Source: an uncultured Collinsella sp.
Lineage (GTDB): Bacteria > Actinomycetota > Coriobacteriia > Coriobacteriales > Coriobacteriaceae
NCBI GenBank assembly: GCA_958419975.1
Contig: CATZIG010000012.1
Span: 1-21,036 of the forward strand
DNA: 21,036 nt
Reading direction: 5' to 3'
The notes beneath the pieces are model-generated. The model saw nothing but the letters and a program-made list of their open reading frames with translations. It searched no databases and was not told where the DNA came from. Positions 7,483 through 14,814 of the stretch are shown in pieces; position 1 is the stretch's first letter; the number at the start of each line of letters is the position of its first letter. A program made the position numbers and the translations under genes.

Positions 7483-7496
7483 TAAAGGTACCTTTA
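7483..7496. promoter_or_regulatory. 14-bp perfect palindrome between pstB and the PhoB-like gene
   Basis: TAAAGGTACCTTTA is fully self-complementary with no spacer, so it suits a dimeric DNA-binding protein better than an RNA hairpin. It begins 11 bases after the pstB stop and lies just before a weak -10-like TAAGAT (7501-7506). It may control a promoter for the two-component genes. Confidence 0.4.
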
Positions 7497-7536
7497 GGGT
7501 TAAGATGCGGTCATGCCGGCCGCAAGGGGGTTCAAC

Positions 7537-8265
7537 ATGATCTATTACGTCGAGGACGATGACAACATCAGGGATTTGACGGTCTATGCACTGCGCAAGC
7601 AGGGGATTGAGGCCGAAGGCTTTTCGTGCGACGGTGAGTTTAAGGCTGCCGTGGCGCGACGGGTACCCGATGCCGTCCTGCTCGACATCATGCTGCCCGA
7701 TACCGATGGCTTGGCGATTATGCGTCGACTGCGTGCCGATCGCCTGACGGCGACGGTGCCCATCATGATGCTTACCGCCAAGGATACCGAGCTCGACAAG
7801 GTGATGGCGCTCGATGGCGGTGCCGACGATTACCTGACTAAGCCGTTTTCGCTCATGGAGCTTGCGAGCCGCTGCCGCGCACTGCTGCGTCGCGGCGGCA
7901 TGGTCAAGCAGGCGAGCGATGTGCTCAGCGTGGGCGACATCGTGCTCTCGCCCAGCCATCGCGAGGTGACCGTTGCCGGCGAGCCGCTTAAGCTCACCCT
8001 GCGCGAGTTCGACCTGCTCGAGTACCTCATGCGCAAGCCCGGCGTGGTTTTTACCCGCGAGTCGTTGCTGCAGAGCGTGTGGGGCTGGGACTTCGACGGC
8101 GGTTCGCGCACCGTTGACGTGCACGTGCAGACGCTTCGCCAAAAACTGGGCGAGCATGCCAGCGCCATCGAGACCGTGCGCGGCGTGGGCTACCGCATGG
8201 CCGAGCCTTCTGCCGGTGATGGTGCCGAAGGTGACGACACCGCGGCCACCGCATCGGAGGAGTAA
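7537..8265 (+). CDS. PhoB/PhoP-like OmpR-family response regulator
   Basis: A 242-residue DNA-binding response regulator. The receiver domain has Glu6-Asp7-Asp8, phospho-acceptor Asp50 (AVLLDIMLPD), Thr80 and Lys102 (TKPFSLMELA). The winged-helix effector domain (about 130-225) includes LTLREFDLLEYLMRKPGVVF and a final RGVGYRMAE. An acidic, alanine-rich tail of about 20 residues follows. The frame opens at an ATG at 7513, but the ATG at 7537 has the SD AAGGGGG at six bases and starts directly at the receiver beta strand (MIYYVEDDDN). The stop is three bases before the kinase start, so the two are co-translated. Position after pstB suggests phosphate response, but that is inferred from context. 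Confidence 0.94.
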   Translation: MIYYVEDDDNIRDLTVYALRKQGIEAEGFSCDGEFKAAVARRVPDAVLLDIMLPDTDGLAIMRRLRADRLTATVPIMMLTAKDTELDKVMALDGGADDYLTKPFSLMELASRCRALLRRGGMVKQASDVLSVGDIVLSPSHREVTVAGEPLKLTLREFDLLEYLMRKPGVVFTRESLLQSVWGWDFDGGSRTVDVHVQTLRQKLGEHASAIETVRGVGYRMAEPSAGDGAEGDDTAATASEE

Positions 8266-8268
8266 CCC

Positions 8269-9693
8269 GTGGTCTTCGCCCCCCAGGGAAAACATACGCT
8301 GTCGCACCGCGTTTTTGTGACGATCTTTGTCTGCGCCATGGCGGTTATCGTGGCGTTTACGGTGCTGGGTGCGTTCTTTGTGCAAAACACCTTGGCGGAT
8401 GCCACGAGTACCAATCTGGCGCAGGAAACCGAGCTCATTGCTGCCGCTCTCGACGAACAGCAGGAGCCCATCCCGTTCTTGCGTAGCCTTGATCGCGAGG
8501 ACTTGCGAATCACGCTGATTAACAAGGATGGATCGGTTGCCTACGACAACGAGGCGTCGCCTTCCGCACTGCCCAACCATGGCGATCGCCCCGAGGTCAT
8601 CGAGGCCTTTGAGAGTGGTTTGGGTTCCGCGGAGCGCGCAAGCTCTACGCTCGACGAGATTATGCTGTATCGCGCCGTCGCCCTTGATAACGGCCAGGTT
8701 GTCCGCTTGGCGCAGGCCCAGCCTGGCGTTACGGCGATTTTGCTGTCGATGGTGGCGCCGATGCTGCTTATCGCAGCAGCGGGTGCGGTACTCTCGTTTT
8801 TTATGGCGCGCCGCGAGTCCCGTGCCATCATCGCGCCGTTGCAAGAGGTGGATTTGGACCACCCACGCCGTAGCTATGAGCACGCCTATGCCGAGATGGT
8901 CCCCATGCTTGAGCGTATCGAGTCGCAGCGCCAGGAACTCAAGCGCCAAATGGCGGTGCTAGCGGACAACGACCGTATGCGCCGCGAGTTCACGGCGAAT
9001 ATCACCCATGAGCTCAAGACGCCGCTTACGGCGATTTCGGGCTATGCCGAGCTCATCGCAAACGGCATGGTCGAGGGCGAGGGCGACCTGCGCAACTTTG
9101 GCGGTCGCATCTATCGTGAGGCGGGCCGCTTGGCAGCGCTTGTCAACGATATCCTTACGCTGTCTAACTTGGACGAGGCCGAGCGTGCAACTGAGGGCGA
9201 GGCGGTGCCCATTGGTTCCACGGAGCCTATTGAGCTCTCGCGTGCCATCTACGCGGTTGAGCAGCGTCTTGAACAGGTCGCCCGTCAAGCGAATGTGACG
9301 ATAAGTCATGAGACCAAGCCTGTGGTCATCGAAGGCGTGTCGCGCTTGATTGACGAGCTCATCTATAATCTGGCGAGCAACGCCATCCGCTACAATCGAC
9401 CCGGCGGTGCGGTTACGCTGCAGTGCGGCACCAACGACGAAGGCCATCCGTTCCTTGCGGTCGCCGACACGGGAATCGGTATCGCGCCTGAAGAACAGGG
9501 CAAGGTATTTGAGCGGTTCTATCGCGTGGACAAGAGTAGGTCCAAGGCGCGCGGCGGAACCGGTCTGGGGCTTGCAATTGTCAAGCATGCGGCCCTGTAT
9601 CATCACGCCACGCTCGATCTGTCGAGCGAGTTGGGCGTGGGAACCACCATTACGGTGACGTTTCCCATACGGCAGGACGAGCCATTCGCATAG
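8269..9693 (+). CDS. PhoR-like sensor histidine kinase
   Basis: A 474-residue kinase partner of the regulator just upstream. It has one membrane helix at about 14-38, an extracytoplasmic segment of about 120 residues (39-157), a second helix at 157-180 and a linker. The phospho-acceptor His247 is in ANITHELKTPLTAISGYAEL. The N box is at about 363-369 (NLASNAI), the G1 box is VADTGIGIAPEEQGKVFERF and the G2 box is GGTGLGLAIVKH. This is the standard PhoR architecture, unlike the VanS-like kinase at 5255. The GTG start at 8269 is preceded by GGAGGAG overlapping the regulator's stop. The external part may be a PAS-like sensor, which I cannot confirm. Confidence 0.94.
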   Translation: MVFAPQGKHTLSHRVFVTIFVCAMAVIVAFTVLGAFFVQNTLADATSTNLAQETELIAAALDEQQEPIPFLRSLDREDLRITLINKDGSVAYDNEASPSALPNHGDRPEVIEAFESGLGSAERASSTLDEIMLYRAVALDNGQVVRLAQAQPGVTAILLSMVAPMLLIAAAGAVLSFFMARRESRAIIAPLQEVDLDHPRRSYEHAYAEMVPMLERIESQRQELKRQMAVLADNDRMRREFTANITHELKTPLTAISGYAELIANGMVEGEGDLRNFGGRIYREAGRLAALVNDILTLSNLDEAERATEGEAVPIGSTEPIELSRAIYAVEQRLEQVARQANVTISHETKPVVIEGVSRLIDELIYNLASNAIRYNRPGGAVTLQCGTNDEGHPFLAVADTGIGIAPEEQGKVFERFYRVDKSRSKARGGTGLGLAIVKHAALYHHATLDLSSELGVGTTITVTFPIRQDEPFA

Positions 9694-9718
9694 CGATACA
9701 ACATAGATATTGATGCAG

Positions 9719-9750
9719 ACGCCGCATTTGACTTTCGGGTGCGGCGTTGT
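9719..9750 (+). terminator. Terminator after the PhoR-like gene
   Basis: ACGCCGCA (9719-9726) pairs perfectly with TGCGGCGT (9740-9747) around a 13-base loop. The tail is only moderately T-rich (GTTGTTGTG). It sits 26 bases after the stop codon and most likely ends the two-component operon. Confidence 0.6.
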
Positions 9751-9779
9751 TGTGCAATTTTACGATTGCTTCCGACATT

Positions 9780-9888
9780 TTTACAGGAGAGCCTGTTTCT
9801 TATGTATAGAGTTTGGTCTCGGTAAAAAGATGTGATAACATACGGACAGTTTTGTCAATCCGAACTGGGGAAATGAAAGGCAAGCTGC
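9780..9888 (+). promoter_or_regulatory. Leader and possible promoter of the CpsC/CpsD/CpsB cassette
   Basis: Two weak promoter layouts are visible: TTTACA (9780-9785) with TATAGA (9805-9810) at 19 bp, and TTGGTC (9813-9818) with TAACAT (9836-9841) at 17 bp. A short inverted repeat, ACAGG/CCTGT (9783-9796), overlaps the first. Neither is strong. The position, after a terminator and before the first cassette gene, is right for a promoter. Confidence 0.3.
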
Positions 9889-10545
9889 ATGACCCTTCTC
9901 GAACTGTTCCAGCTGCTGAAGAAGCACCTTCAGCTGGTCATCACCCTTCCGGTGGTCTGCGCGATCGCCATGGGCATCGTGTCCTTCGTTGCGATGGACA
10001 ACACCTATACCGCGACGACGAGCATGTACATTCTCGCCAAGACCGACGATAGCGGTCAGATGAGCTACAACGATCTCTCGGCGAGTCAGATGCTTTCCAA
10101 CGATATCGCCACGCTGCTGGATAGCGATAGCGTTAAGAGCGGCGCAGCCAATGAACTGGGCCTCACTGATCTGGATGACTACAAGGTGTCTGTTTCCTCC
10201 GAGACCACCACGCGTGTCATTACGCTTTCGGTTACCGGCACCGATGCCAAGGAGACGGCTAAGGTCGCAAAGGCCATGGCCAGCTCGGTGAGTACGGTCG
10301 CTCAGAACGTCGGCGCTGCCCAGAGCATCAACGTTATCGACGAGGCTAAGACCCCCGAAGCCCCCAGCGGTCCCAAGCGTATGCTGTACGTTGCTGTCGC
10401 GTTCCTCGCCGGTATCTTTATCGCAGTTGCCTATGTCGTTTTGGCAGACATGCTCAATACCCGCATCCGCGGTGCCGAAGAGGCAGAAGAGCTCCTGGGC
10501 ATTCCCGTTGTTGGCCGAATTCCGGCTATGAAAGGTGGTAAATAG
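9889..10545 (+). CDS. CpsC/Wzz-like polysaccharide co-polymerase, tyrosine-kinase modulator
   Basis: A 218-residue membrane protein of the Wzz/CpsC family, which sets polysaccharide chain length and activates a cytoplasmic BY-kinase. It shows the family layout: a short cytoplasmic start, helix 1 at about 15-35, an extracytoplasmic helical domain, a proline-containing stretch before helix 2 (KTPEAPSGPKR, 154-164), helix 2 at about 165-187 and a cytoplasmic tail. The tail (RGAEEAEELLGIPVVGRIP) is the conserved kinase-contacting segment. The ATG at 9889 has GAAAGG upstream at eight bases. The gene ends two bases before the kinase gene; the split membrane and kinase proteins are the Gram-positive arrangement. 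Confidence 0.9.
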   Translation: MTLLELFQLLKKHLQLVITLPVVCAIAMGIVSFVAMDNTYTATTSMYILAKTDDSGQMSYNDLSASQMLSNDIATLLDSDSVKSGAANELGLTDLDDYKVSVSSETTTRVITLSVTGTDAKETAKVAKAMASSVSTVAQNVGAAQSINVIDEAKTPEAPSGPKRMLYVAVAFLAGIFIAVAYVVLADMLNTRIRGAEEAEELLGIPVVGRIPAMKGGK

Positions 10546-10547
10546 GC

Positions 10548-11285
10548 ATGGCTAAGGCAAAGAACACCGATAAGCTCGTTGTACAGAATGCCGCCAAGAC
10601 CCTTCTGGCCAACATCCGCTTTGCGAGCGTGGACGACCCCATTCGCTCCATTACTGTCACGTCCTCGATTCCCAACGAGGGCAAGTCTACGGTTTCCATC
10701 AACCTTGCCCAGGCTATCGCCACGAGCGGCAAGTCCGTGCTCCTGGTCGAGGCCGATATGCGCCGCAGGTCCCTTTCCGATATGCTCGGCGTTCGTTCGC
10801 GCGGCGGACTCTATGCGGTCCTTTCCGAGCAGATCTCCATTGACCAGGCAATTGTCGAGACGGGTCAGAAGAACTTCTACTTCCTCGATGCCGAGCCGCA
10901 CATTCCCAATCCTGCTGACATCATCGTCTCTCACCGCTTTGCCAAGCTGGTAAAGGCACTGTCCGCCAAGTTTCAGTACGTCATCTTTGATGCTCCCCCG
11001 GTCGGCACCTTCATCGATGCTGCCGAGATCGCAAGTTTGACCGACGGCACGCTGTTCGTGGTGCGCGAGGACTTCACCAAGCGCGAGGAGGCACTCAACG
11101 CTATCGGCCAGCTTAAGAAGTCCGAAAAGGTCAAGCTCATCGGTACCGTTATGAACTACTGCGAGACCGAGACCAGCGAGTACTACTACTCCTACTACAC
11201 CAAGGACGGTAAGAAGGTGAAGAAGGGCTCCGACGATCAGGGGACTTCCAAAAAGGGCATCTTCACCAACCGAGCAAACGTTTAG
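10548..11285 (+). CDS. CpsD-like bacterial tyrosine kinase (BY-kinase)
   Basis: A 245-residue cytoplasmic kinase that autophosphorylates on C-terminal tyrosines when bound to its CpsC-like partner, controlling surface polysaccharide synthesis and export. Walker A is TSSIPNEGKSTVS (38-50), Walker A' is LLVEADMRR (65-73) and Walker B is YVIFDAPPVG (144-153). The C-terminal tyrosine cluster is SEYYYSYY (Tyr212-214, 216, 217), the usual phosphorylation site. In Walker A' the family normally has DxDxR, while here the first acid is Glu (EADMR), a conservative change. The SD AAGGTGG lies inside the end of the upstream gene, indicating coupled translation. No glycosyltransferase genes lie next to it. 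Confidence 0.93.
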   Translation: MAKAKNTDKLVVQNAAKTLLANIRFASVDDPIRSITVTSSIPNEGKSTVSINLAQAIATSGKSVLLVEADMRRRSLSDMLGVRSRGGLYAVLSEQISIDQAIVETGQKNFYFLDAEPHIPNPADIIVSHRFAKLVKALSAKFQYVIFDAPPVGTFIDAAEIASLTDGTLFVVREDFTKREEALNAIGQLKKSEKVKLIGTVMNYCETETSEYYYSYYTKDGKKVKKGSDDQGTSKKGIFTNRANV

Positions 11286-11302
11286 TTGATTAAGGCTGAC
11301 CT

Positions 11303-11953
11303 ATGCGTGACATTCATTGCCATATCTTGCCGGGTGTAGACGACGGCGCCGCCGATCTCGATGAGAGCTTGGCGATGCTCGAGGCTGCCAAGCGGGCCGG
11401 TGTAACCAGAATCGTTTGCACTCCTCACTGCCGTGATCCCTATTTTGATTACGACAAGATGTGGGATGCCTTTGAGCTGCTGCGTGATAACGCTGACGGT
11501 TTTCCGCTCCAGATGGGCTTCGAGGTCAACCATCGAAAGCTCGTTGAGCTTGGTATCGATGCCGCGGAGCACTTGCATTTCGATGGGACCAACGAGTTTC
11601 TGCTCGAGCTTTCGACGCATGCCGATGCGTATGCGTTTAGAGAGTACGAGAACACGATTTACGATTTGCAGTGCCGTGGTTACCAGGTGATTATCGCTCA
11701 TCCTGAGCGCTATCGTGCGGTTCAAAAGGATGTAAGCGTGGCGGAGCGCCTGGTCGATATGGGCTGCAAGCTGCAGGCTTCGGCGGACTTTATTGCCGGC
11801 GGTCGCTTTGGTCGCGAGAAAAAGCCGGCACAGCGCCTGTTCGATCAGAACTTGTACAGCTTCATCGCGAGCGATGCCCATAACGTGGGTCATTACGACT
11901 GCCTGGCGAAGGCTCGCGCGAAGTTTAGCGTGCGCGGAGCTCATTTTCGCTAA
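11303..11953 (+). CDS. CpsB/YwqE-like PHP-family protein tyrosine phosphatase
   Basis: A 216-residue metal-dependent phosphatase of the PHP family, expected to dephosphorylate the tyrosine cluster of the kinase encoded just upstream. Metal-binding motifs are clear: HCHILPGVDDG (His5, His7, Asp13, Asp14), CTPHC (His42), Glu74 in GFEVN, AHPERYR (His133) and SDAHN (Asp191, His193). The length is somewhat short against typical members of about 240-255 residues. The ATG follows TAAGG at seven bases and lies 17 bases after the kinase stop, so the three genes form one operon. The pairing of this phosphatase type with a CpsC/CpsD pair is the standard Gram-positive arrangement. Confidence 0.93.
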   Translation: MRDIHCHILPGVDDGAADLDESLAMLEAAKRAGVTRIVCTPHCRDPYFDYDKMWDAFELLRDNADGFPLQMGFEVNHRKLVELGIDAAEHLHFDGTNEFLLELSTHADAYAFREYENTIYDLQCRGYQVIIAHPERYRAVQKDVSVAERLVDMGCKLQASADFIAGGRFGREKKPAQRLFDQNLYSFIASDAHNVGHYDCLAKARAKFSVRGAHFR

Positions 11954-11992
11954 AATCTGTCCCTAACGTTCGCATTGAATGAAAGGGCAGCC

Positions 11993-12493
11993 ATGGATAT
12001 CCAACTTAAGACGGGATGCTTTGATGACGCGGCGTTGGTGCGCCGCGTCATTTTTATGGACGAGCAGGGCTACGAGAATGAGTTCGACGCTATCGACGAG
12101 GATCCGAACTGCATTCATGTGACGCTCTATGTAGACGGCGAGCTTGCCGGTTGCTCGCGCGTGTTTCCCGAAGAGCTTGAGCGCGCGGCTGACGCAGAGG
12201 CTCCGGTGTCGCCGGCGTGCGACTTGGACGAAGGTGTCGCGGCGGGGGAGACCTACATTATGGGGCGCGTGGCCGTGCTGCCGAGCATGCGCCGTCGCGG
12301 TTTGGCGAGCAAGATTGTCGAGGCCAGTGATACGTGCGCGCGTGATGCCGGCGCCAAGCTCATTAAGCTGCATGCTCAGGAATACGTGCTGCCGCTCTAT
12401 GCCAAGGCGGGCTACACGCAGATTGCCCCGGTGGACTACGAAGACGAGGGCCAGCCTCATGCCTGGATGGCCAAGCGCGTAGATGGCAGATAG
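11993..12493 (+). CDS. GNAT-family N-acetyltransferase (ElaA/YjcF-like)
   Basis: A 166-residue acetyl-CoA-dependent acyltransferase; the substrate is unknown. The acetyl-CoA binding motif A is visible as GRVAVLPSMRRRGLASKIVE (91-110), with the R/Q-x-x-G-x-G/A loop at RRRGLA. It is followed by the later strand and helix LIKLHAQEYVLPLYAKAGY (123-141), which resembles the ElaA/YjcF subgroup. The early segment with an FMDEQGYENEFD phrase also fits that subgroup. ATG 11993 is preceded by AAAGGG at five bases; an in-frame TTG at 11975 has no SD. It follows the phosphatase gene by 39 bases with no terminator, so it may share the cassette transcript without a functional link. Confidence 0.88.
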   Translation: MDIQLKTGCFDDAALVRRVIFMDEQGYENEFDAIDEDPNCIHVTLYVDGELAGCSRVFPEELERAADAEAPVSPACDLDEGVAAGETYIMGRVAVLPSMRRRGLASKIVEASDTCARDAGAKLIKLHAQEYVLPLYAKAGYTQIAPVDYEDEGQPHAWMAKRVDGR

Positions 12494-12603
12494 GAACGTT
12501 CCTTTCCTGCCGGCAGTTTGGGACACTCCTTGGCAATTGGCGCATCAGAGCGCTCGGACATACAGTTTTTCGATTCCGTATGTATATATGCGCGCTAATG
12601 GGT

Positions 12604-12609
12604 TATAAA
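12604..12609 (+). promoter_or_regulatory. Candidate -10 box upstream of htpG
   Basis: TATAAA (12604-12609) is a good -10 hexamer, but there is no -35 match at 16-18 bp. A transcript from here would meet the hairpin at 12641-12666 before htpG. No CIRCE or HAIR heat-shock operator is visible in 12494-12696. Confidence 0.3.
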
Positions 12610-12640
12610 ATCTAAGTCTGAACATAGCAGGTCTGCGATG

Positions 12641-12666
12641 CGGCTCGGGCAACCGGGCCGTTTTTT
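12641..12666 (+). terminator. Terminator or attenuator before htpG
   Basis: CGGCTCGG (12641-12648) pairs with CCGGGCCG (12653-12660) around a GCAA tetraloop, with one wobble, and is followed by six T. Its simplest role is to end the transcript carrying the GNAT gene 148 bases upstream. It also stands only 31 bases before htpG and after a TATAAA box, so a role as an htpG leader attenuator cannot be excluded. Confidence 0.8.
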
Positions 12667-12696
12667 GCGGACAGGGGTAGCGCGAAAGGACTGCAC

Positions 12697-14721
12697 ATGC
12701 GTCAATTTAAGACCGAGAGCAAAAAATTGCTCGACCTCATGATCAACTCCATCTACACCAATAAGGAAATCTTCCTGCGCGAGCTTATCTCTAACGCGAG
12801 CGACGCCGTCGACAAGCTCAACTTTAAGAGCCTGCAGGACCCGAGCGTCAAGATCGACCAGAGCGACCTGGCCATTCGCGTCTCCTTTGATAAAGACGCC
12901 CGCACCATTACCATCTCGGATAACGGCATTGGCATGACCGCCGAGGAGCTCGAGCGCAATCTGGGCACCATCGCCCATTCCGGCTCCGAGGAGTTTAAGA
13001 CCGAGAACGCCGAGCGGCAGGGTTCGGATGTCGACATCATCGGCCAGTTCGGCGTGGGCTTCTACTCGGCTTTTATGGTCGCCAGCCATGTGAAGGTCGT
13101 CAGCCGCGCCTACGGCGAGGATGTCGCCCATGTGTGGGAATCCGACGGTCTTGAGGGCTACACCATCGAGGACGGCGAGCGTGCCGAGCACGGTACCGAT
13201 GTCATCCTGACGCTGCGCGAGAACGAGAAGCTCGATGCCGACGGCGAGGCCGAGACCTACGATCGCTTCCTGACCGAGTGGGGCCTCAAGAGCCTAATTC
13301 AGCAGTACAGTAACTATGTGCGTTACCCGATCCAGATGATGGTGTCCAAGAGCCGCCAGAAGCCCAAGCCCGAGGATGCTGGCGATGACTACACGCCCGA
13401 GTACGAGGACTACCAGGAGCTCGAGACCGTCAACTCCATGACGCCGATCTGGAAAAAGCGCAGCTCCGATGTCGAGCAGAAGGACTACGACGAGCTCTAC
13501 AAGTCCACGTTCCACGACTTTGACGATCCTGCGCGCACCATCAGCTTCCATGCCGAGGGCACGCTCGAGTATGACGCCCTGCTGTTTGTGCCGGGCCGCG
13601 CGCCGTTCGATCTGTACAGCAAGGATTACGAGAAGGGTCTGGCGCTCTACAGCTCCAATGTCCTGATCATGGAGAAGTGCGCCGACCTGCTGCCCGACTA
13701 CTACAACTTTGTCCGCGGCGTCGTGGATTCCGCCGACGTGTCGCTCAACATCTCGCGTGAGACGCTGCAGCAGAACCGTCAGCTCAAGGCCATCGCCAAG
13801 CGTGTGGAAAAGAAGATCACCGCTGACCTTGAGGATATGCGTGACAACGACCGCGAGGCCTACGAGAAGTTCTTTGAGAACTTTGGCCGCGGCCTTAAGT
13901 ACGGCATCTACTCGAGCTATGGCATGAAGGCCGATGAGCTCGCCGACCTGTTGCTGTTCTGGTCTGCCAAGGAACAGAAGATGATTACCCTGGCCGAGTA
14001 TGCCAAGGGCATGCCCGAGGATCAGAAGGCCATCTACTACGCCGCCGGCGATTCGCGCGAGCGCTTGGCCAAGATGCCCGTGGTAAAGGGCGTGCTCGAC
14101 CGCGGCTATGACGTGCTGCTTCTGACGCAGGACGTGGATGAGTTTACCTTCCAGGCCATGCGTGAGTACGTTGCCGCCGATATGCCCAAGATCTACGAGG
14201 ACGATGCTGCCCGCGAGGCTGCCGAGAAGGCTGTGGCCGACGGTGCCGAGCCCGAGGTCGAGGATCGTCATCTGGAGCTCAAGAACGTCGCGACCGGTGA
14301 TCTTGACCTGGCGACCGAGGATGAGAAGAAGGAGGCCGAGGACGCCACCAAGGAGAACGAGGACCTCTTTAGCGCTATGAAGGAGGCACTCGGTGACAAG
14401 GTCGAGAAAGTTGCCGTCTCCGCGCGCCTGACCGATGCCCCCGCTTGCATCACCACCGAGGGTCCGCTTTCGCTTGAGATGGAGAAGGTACTCCAGAAGG
14501 GACCCGAGGGCGCGCCCGACGGCATGCCCAAGAGCCAGCGCGTGCTCGAGCTCAACGCCAAGCACCCGGTCTTTGACAAGCTTGTCGCTGCCCAGAAGGC
14601 AGGCGACGCCGACAAGATCAAGCAGTACTCTGGTCTGCTCTACGATCAGGCCCTGCTGGTCGAGGGTATCCTCCCCGAGGACCCCGTTGCCTTCGCGGCG
14701 GCTGTTTGCAACTTGATGTAG
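12697..14721 (+). CDS. htpG: Molecular chaperone HtpG (bacterial Hsp90)
   Basis: A cytoplasmic ATP-dependent chaperone that works as a dimer on near-native client proteins. At 674 residues it is longer than the E. coli protein (624). The N-terminal GHKL ATPase motifs are intact: ELISNASDAVDKL (Glu29, Asn33), DNGIGM (Asp75 to Met80) and the lid/glycine motif GQFGVGFYSAF (117-127). The middle domain includes the catalytic-arginine region around SLNISRETLQQNRQLKAI. Between the middle and C-terminal domains (about residues 500-560) there is a strongly acidic linker rich in Glu, Ala and Lys, which accounts for much of the extra length. The ATG has AAAGGA upstream. It stands alone between a terminator and a hairpin-rich spacer. 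Confidence 0.98.
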   Translation: MRQFKTESKKLLDLMINSIYTNKEIFLRELISNASDAVDKLNFKSLQDPSVKIDQSDLAIRVSFDKDARTITISDNGIGMTAEELERNLGTIAHSGSEEFKTENAERQGSDVDIIGQFGVGFYSAFMVASHVKVVSRAYGEDVAHVWESDGLEGYTIEDGERAEHGTDVILTLRENEKLDADGEAETYDRFLTEWGLKSLIQQYSNYVRYPIQMMVSKSRQKPKPEDAGDDYTPEYEDYQELETVNSMTPIWKKRSSDVEQKDYDELYKSTFHDFDDPARTISFHAEGTLEYDALLFVPGRAPFDLYSKDYEKGLALYSSNVLIMEKCADLLPDYYNFVRGVVDSADVSLNISRETLQQNRQLKAIAKRVEKKITADLEDMRDNDREAYEKFFENFGRGLKYGIYSSYGMKADELADLLLFWSAKEQKMITLAEYAKGMPEDQKAIYYAAGDSRERLAKMPVVKGVLDRGYDVLLLTQDVDEFTFQAMREYVAADMPKIYEDDAAREAAEKAVADGAEPEVEDRHLELKNVATGDLDLATEDEKKEAEDATKENEDLFSAMKEALGDKVEKVAVSARLTDAPACITTEGPLSLEMEKVLQKGPEGAPDGMPKSQRVLELNAKHPVFDKLVAAQKAGDADKIKQYSGLLYDQALLVEGILPEDPVAFAAAVCNLM

Positions 14722-14728
14722 TTAGGTA

Positions 14729-14756
14729 GTTACGCGGTTTTACCAAACCGCGTAAC
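14729..14756. repeat. Inverted repeat with 12-bp perfect stem after htpG
   Basis: GTTACGCGGTTT (14729-14740) and AAACCGCGTAAC (14745-14756) pair perfectly around TACC, seven bases after the htpG stop. There is no T tract, so it is a poor intrinsic terminator. It could stabilise the htpG 3' end or be a repeat unit. Confidence 0.75.
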
Positions 14757-14776
14757 GGCTCGACGCTGCCCTCAGT

Positions 14777-14800
14777 TCCGCCGTTCTAACGAACGGCGGA
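14777..14800. repeat. Inverted repeat with 10-bp perfect stem
   Basis: TCCGCCGTTC (14777-14786) and GAACGGCGGA (14791-14800) pair perfectly around TAAC. It is flanked on both sides by the 10-bp direct repeat TCGACGCTGC. Confidence 0.75.
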
Positions 14801-14814
14801 CCAGTCGACGCTGC

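Noticed and set aside
7417..8949. 510-codon antisense open frame across the PhoBR-type genes
   Set aside because: It crosses the boundary of two well-supported genes, is rich in Arg/His/Gln and looks like a codon-bias shadow.
12492..12503. 12-bp palindrome AGGAACGTTCCT at the end of the GNAT gene
   Set aside because: It overlaps the stop codon, has no spacer or T tract and no nearby promoter, so there is nothing beyond chance to support a function.
13294..14565. 423-codon open frame antisense to htpG
   Set aside because: It is the mirror of a highly conserved gene in GC-rich DNA; its sequence is low-complexity Leu/Val/Gly/His and shows no family motif.
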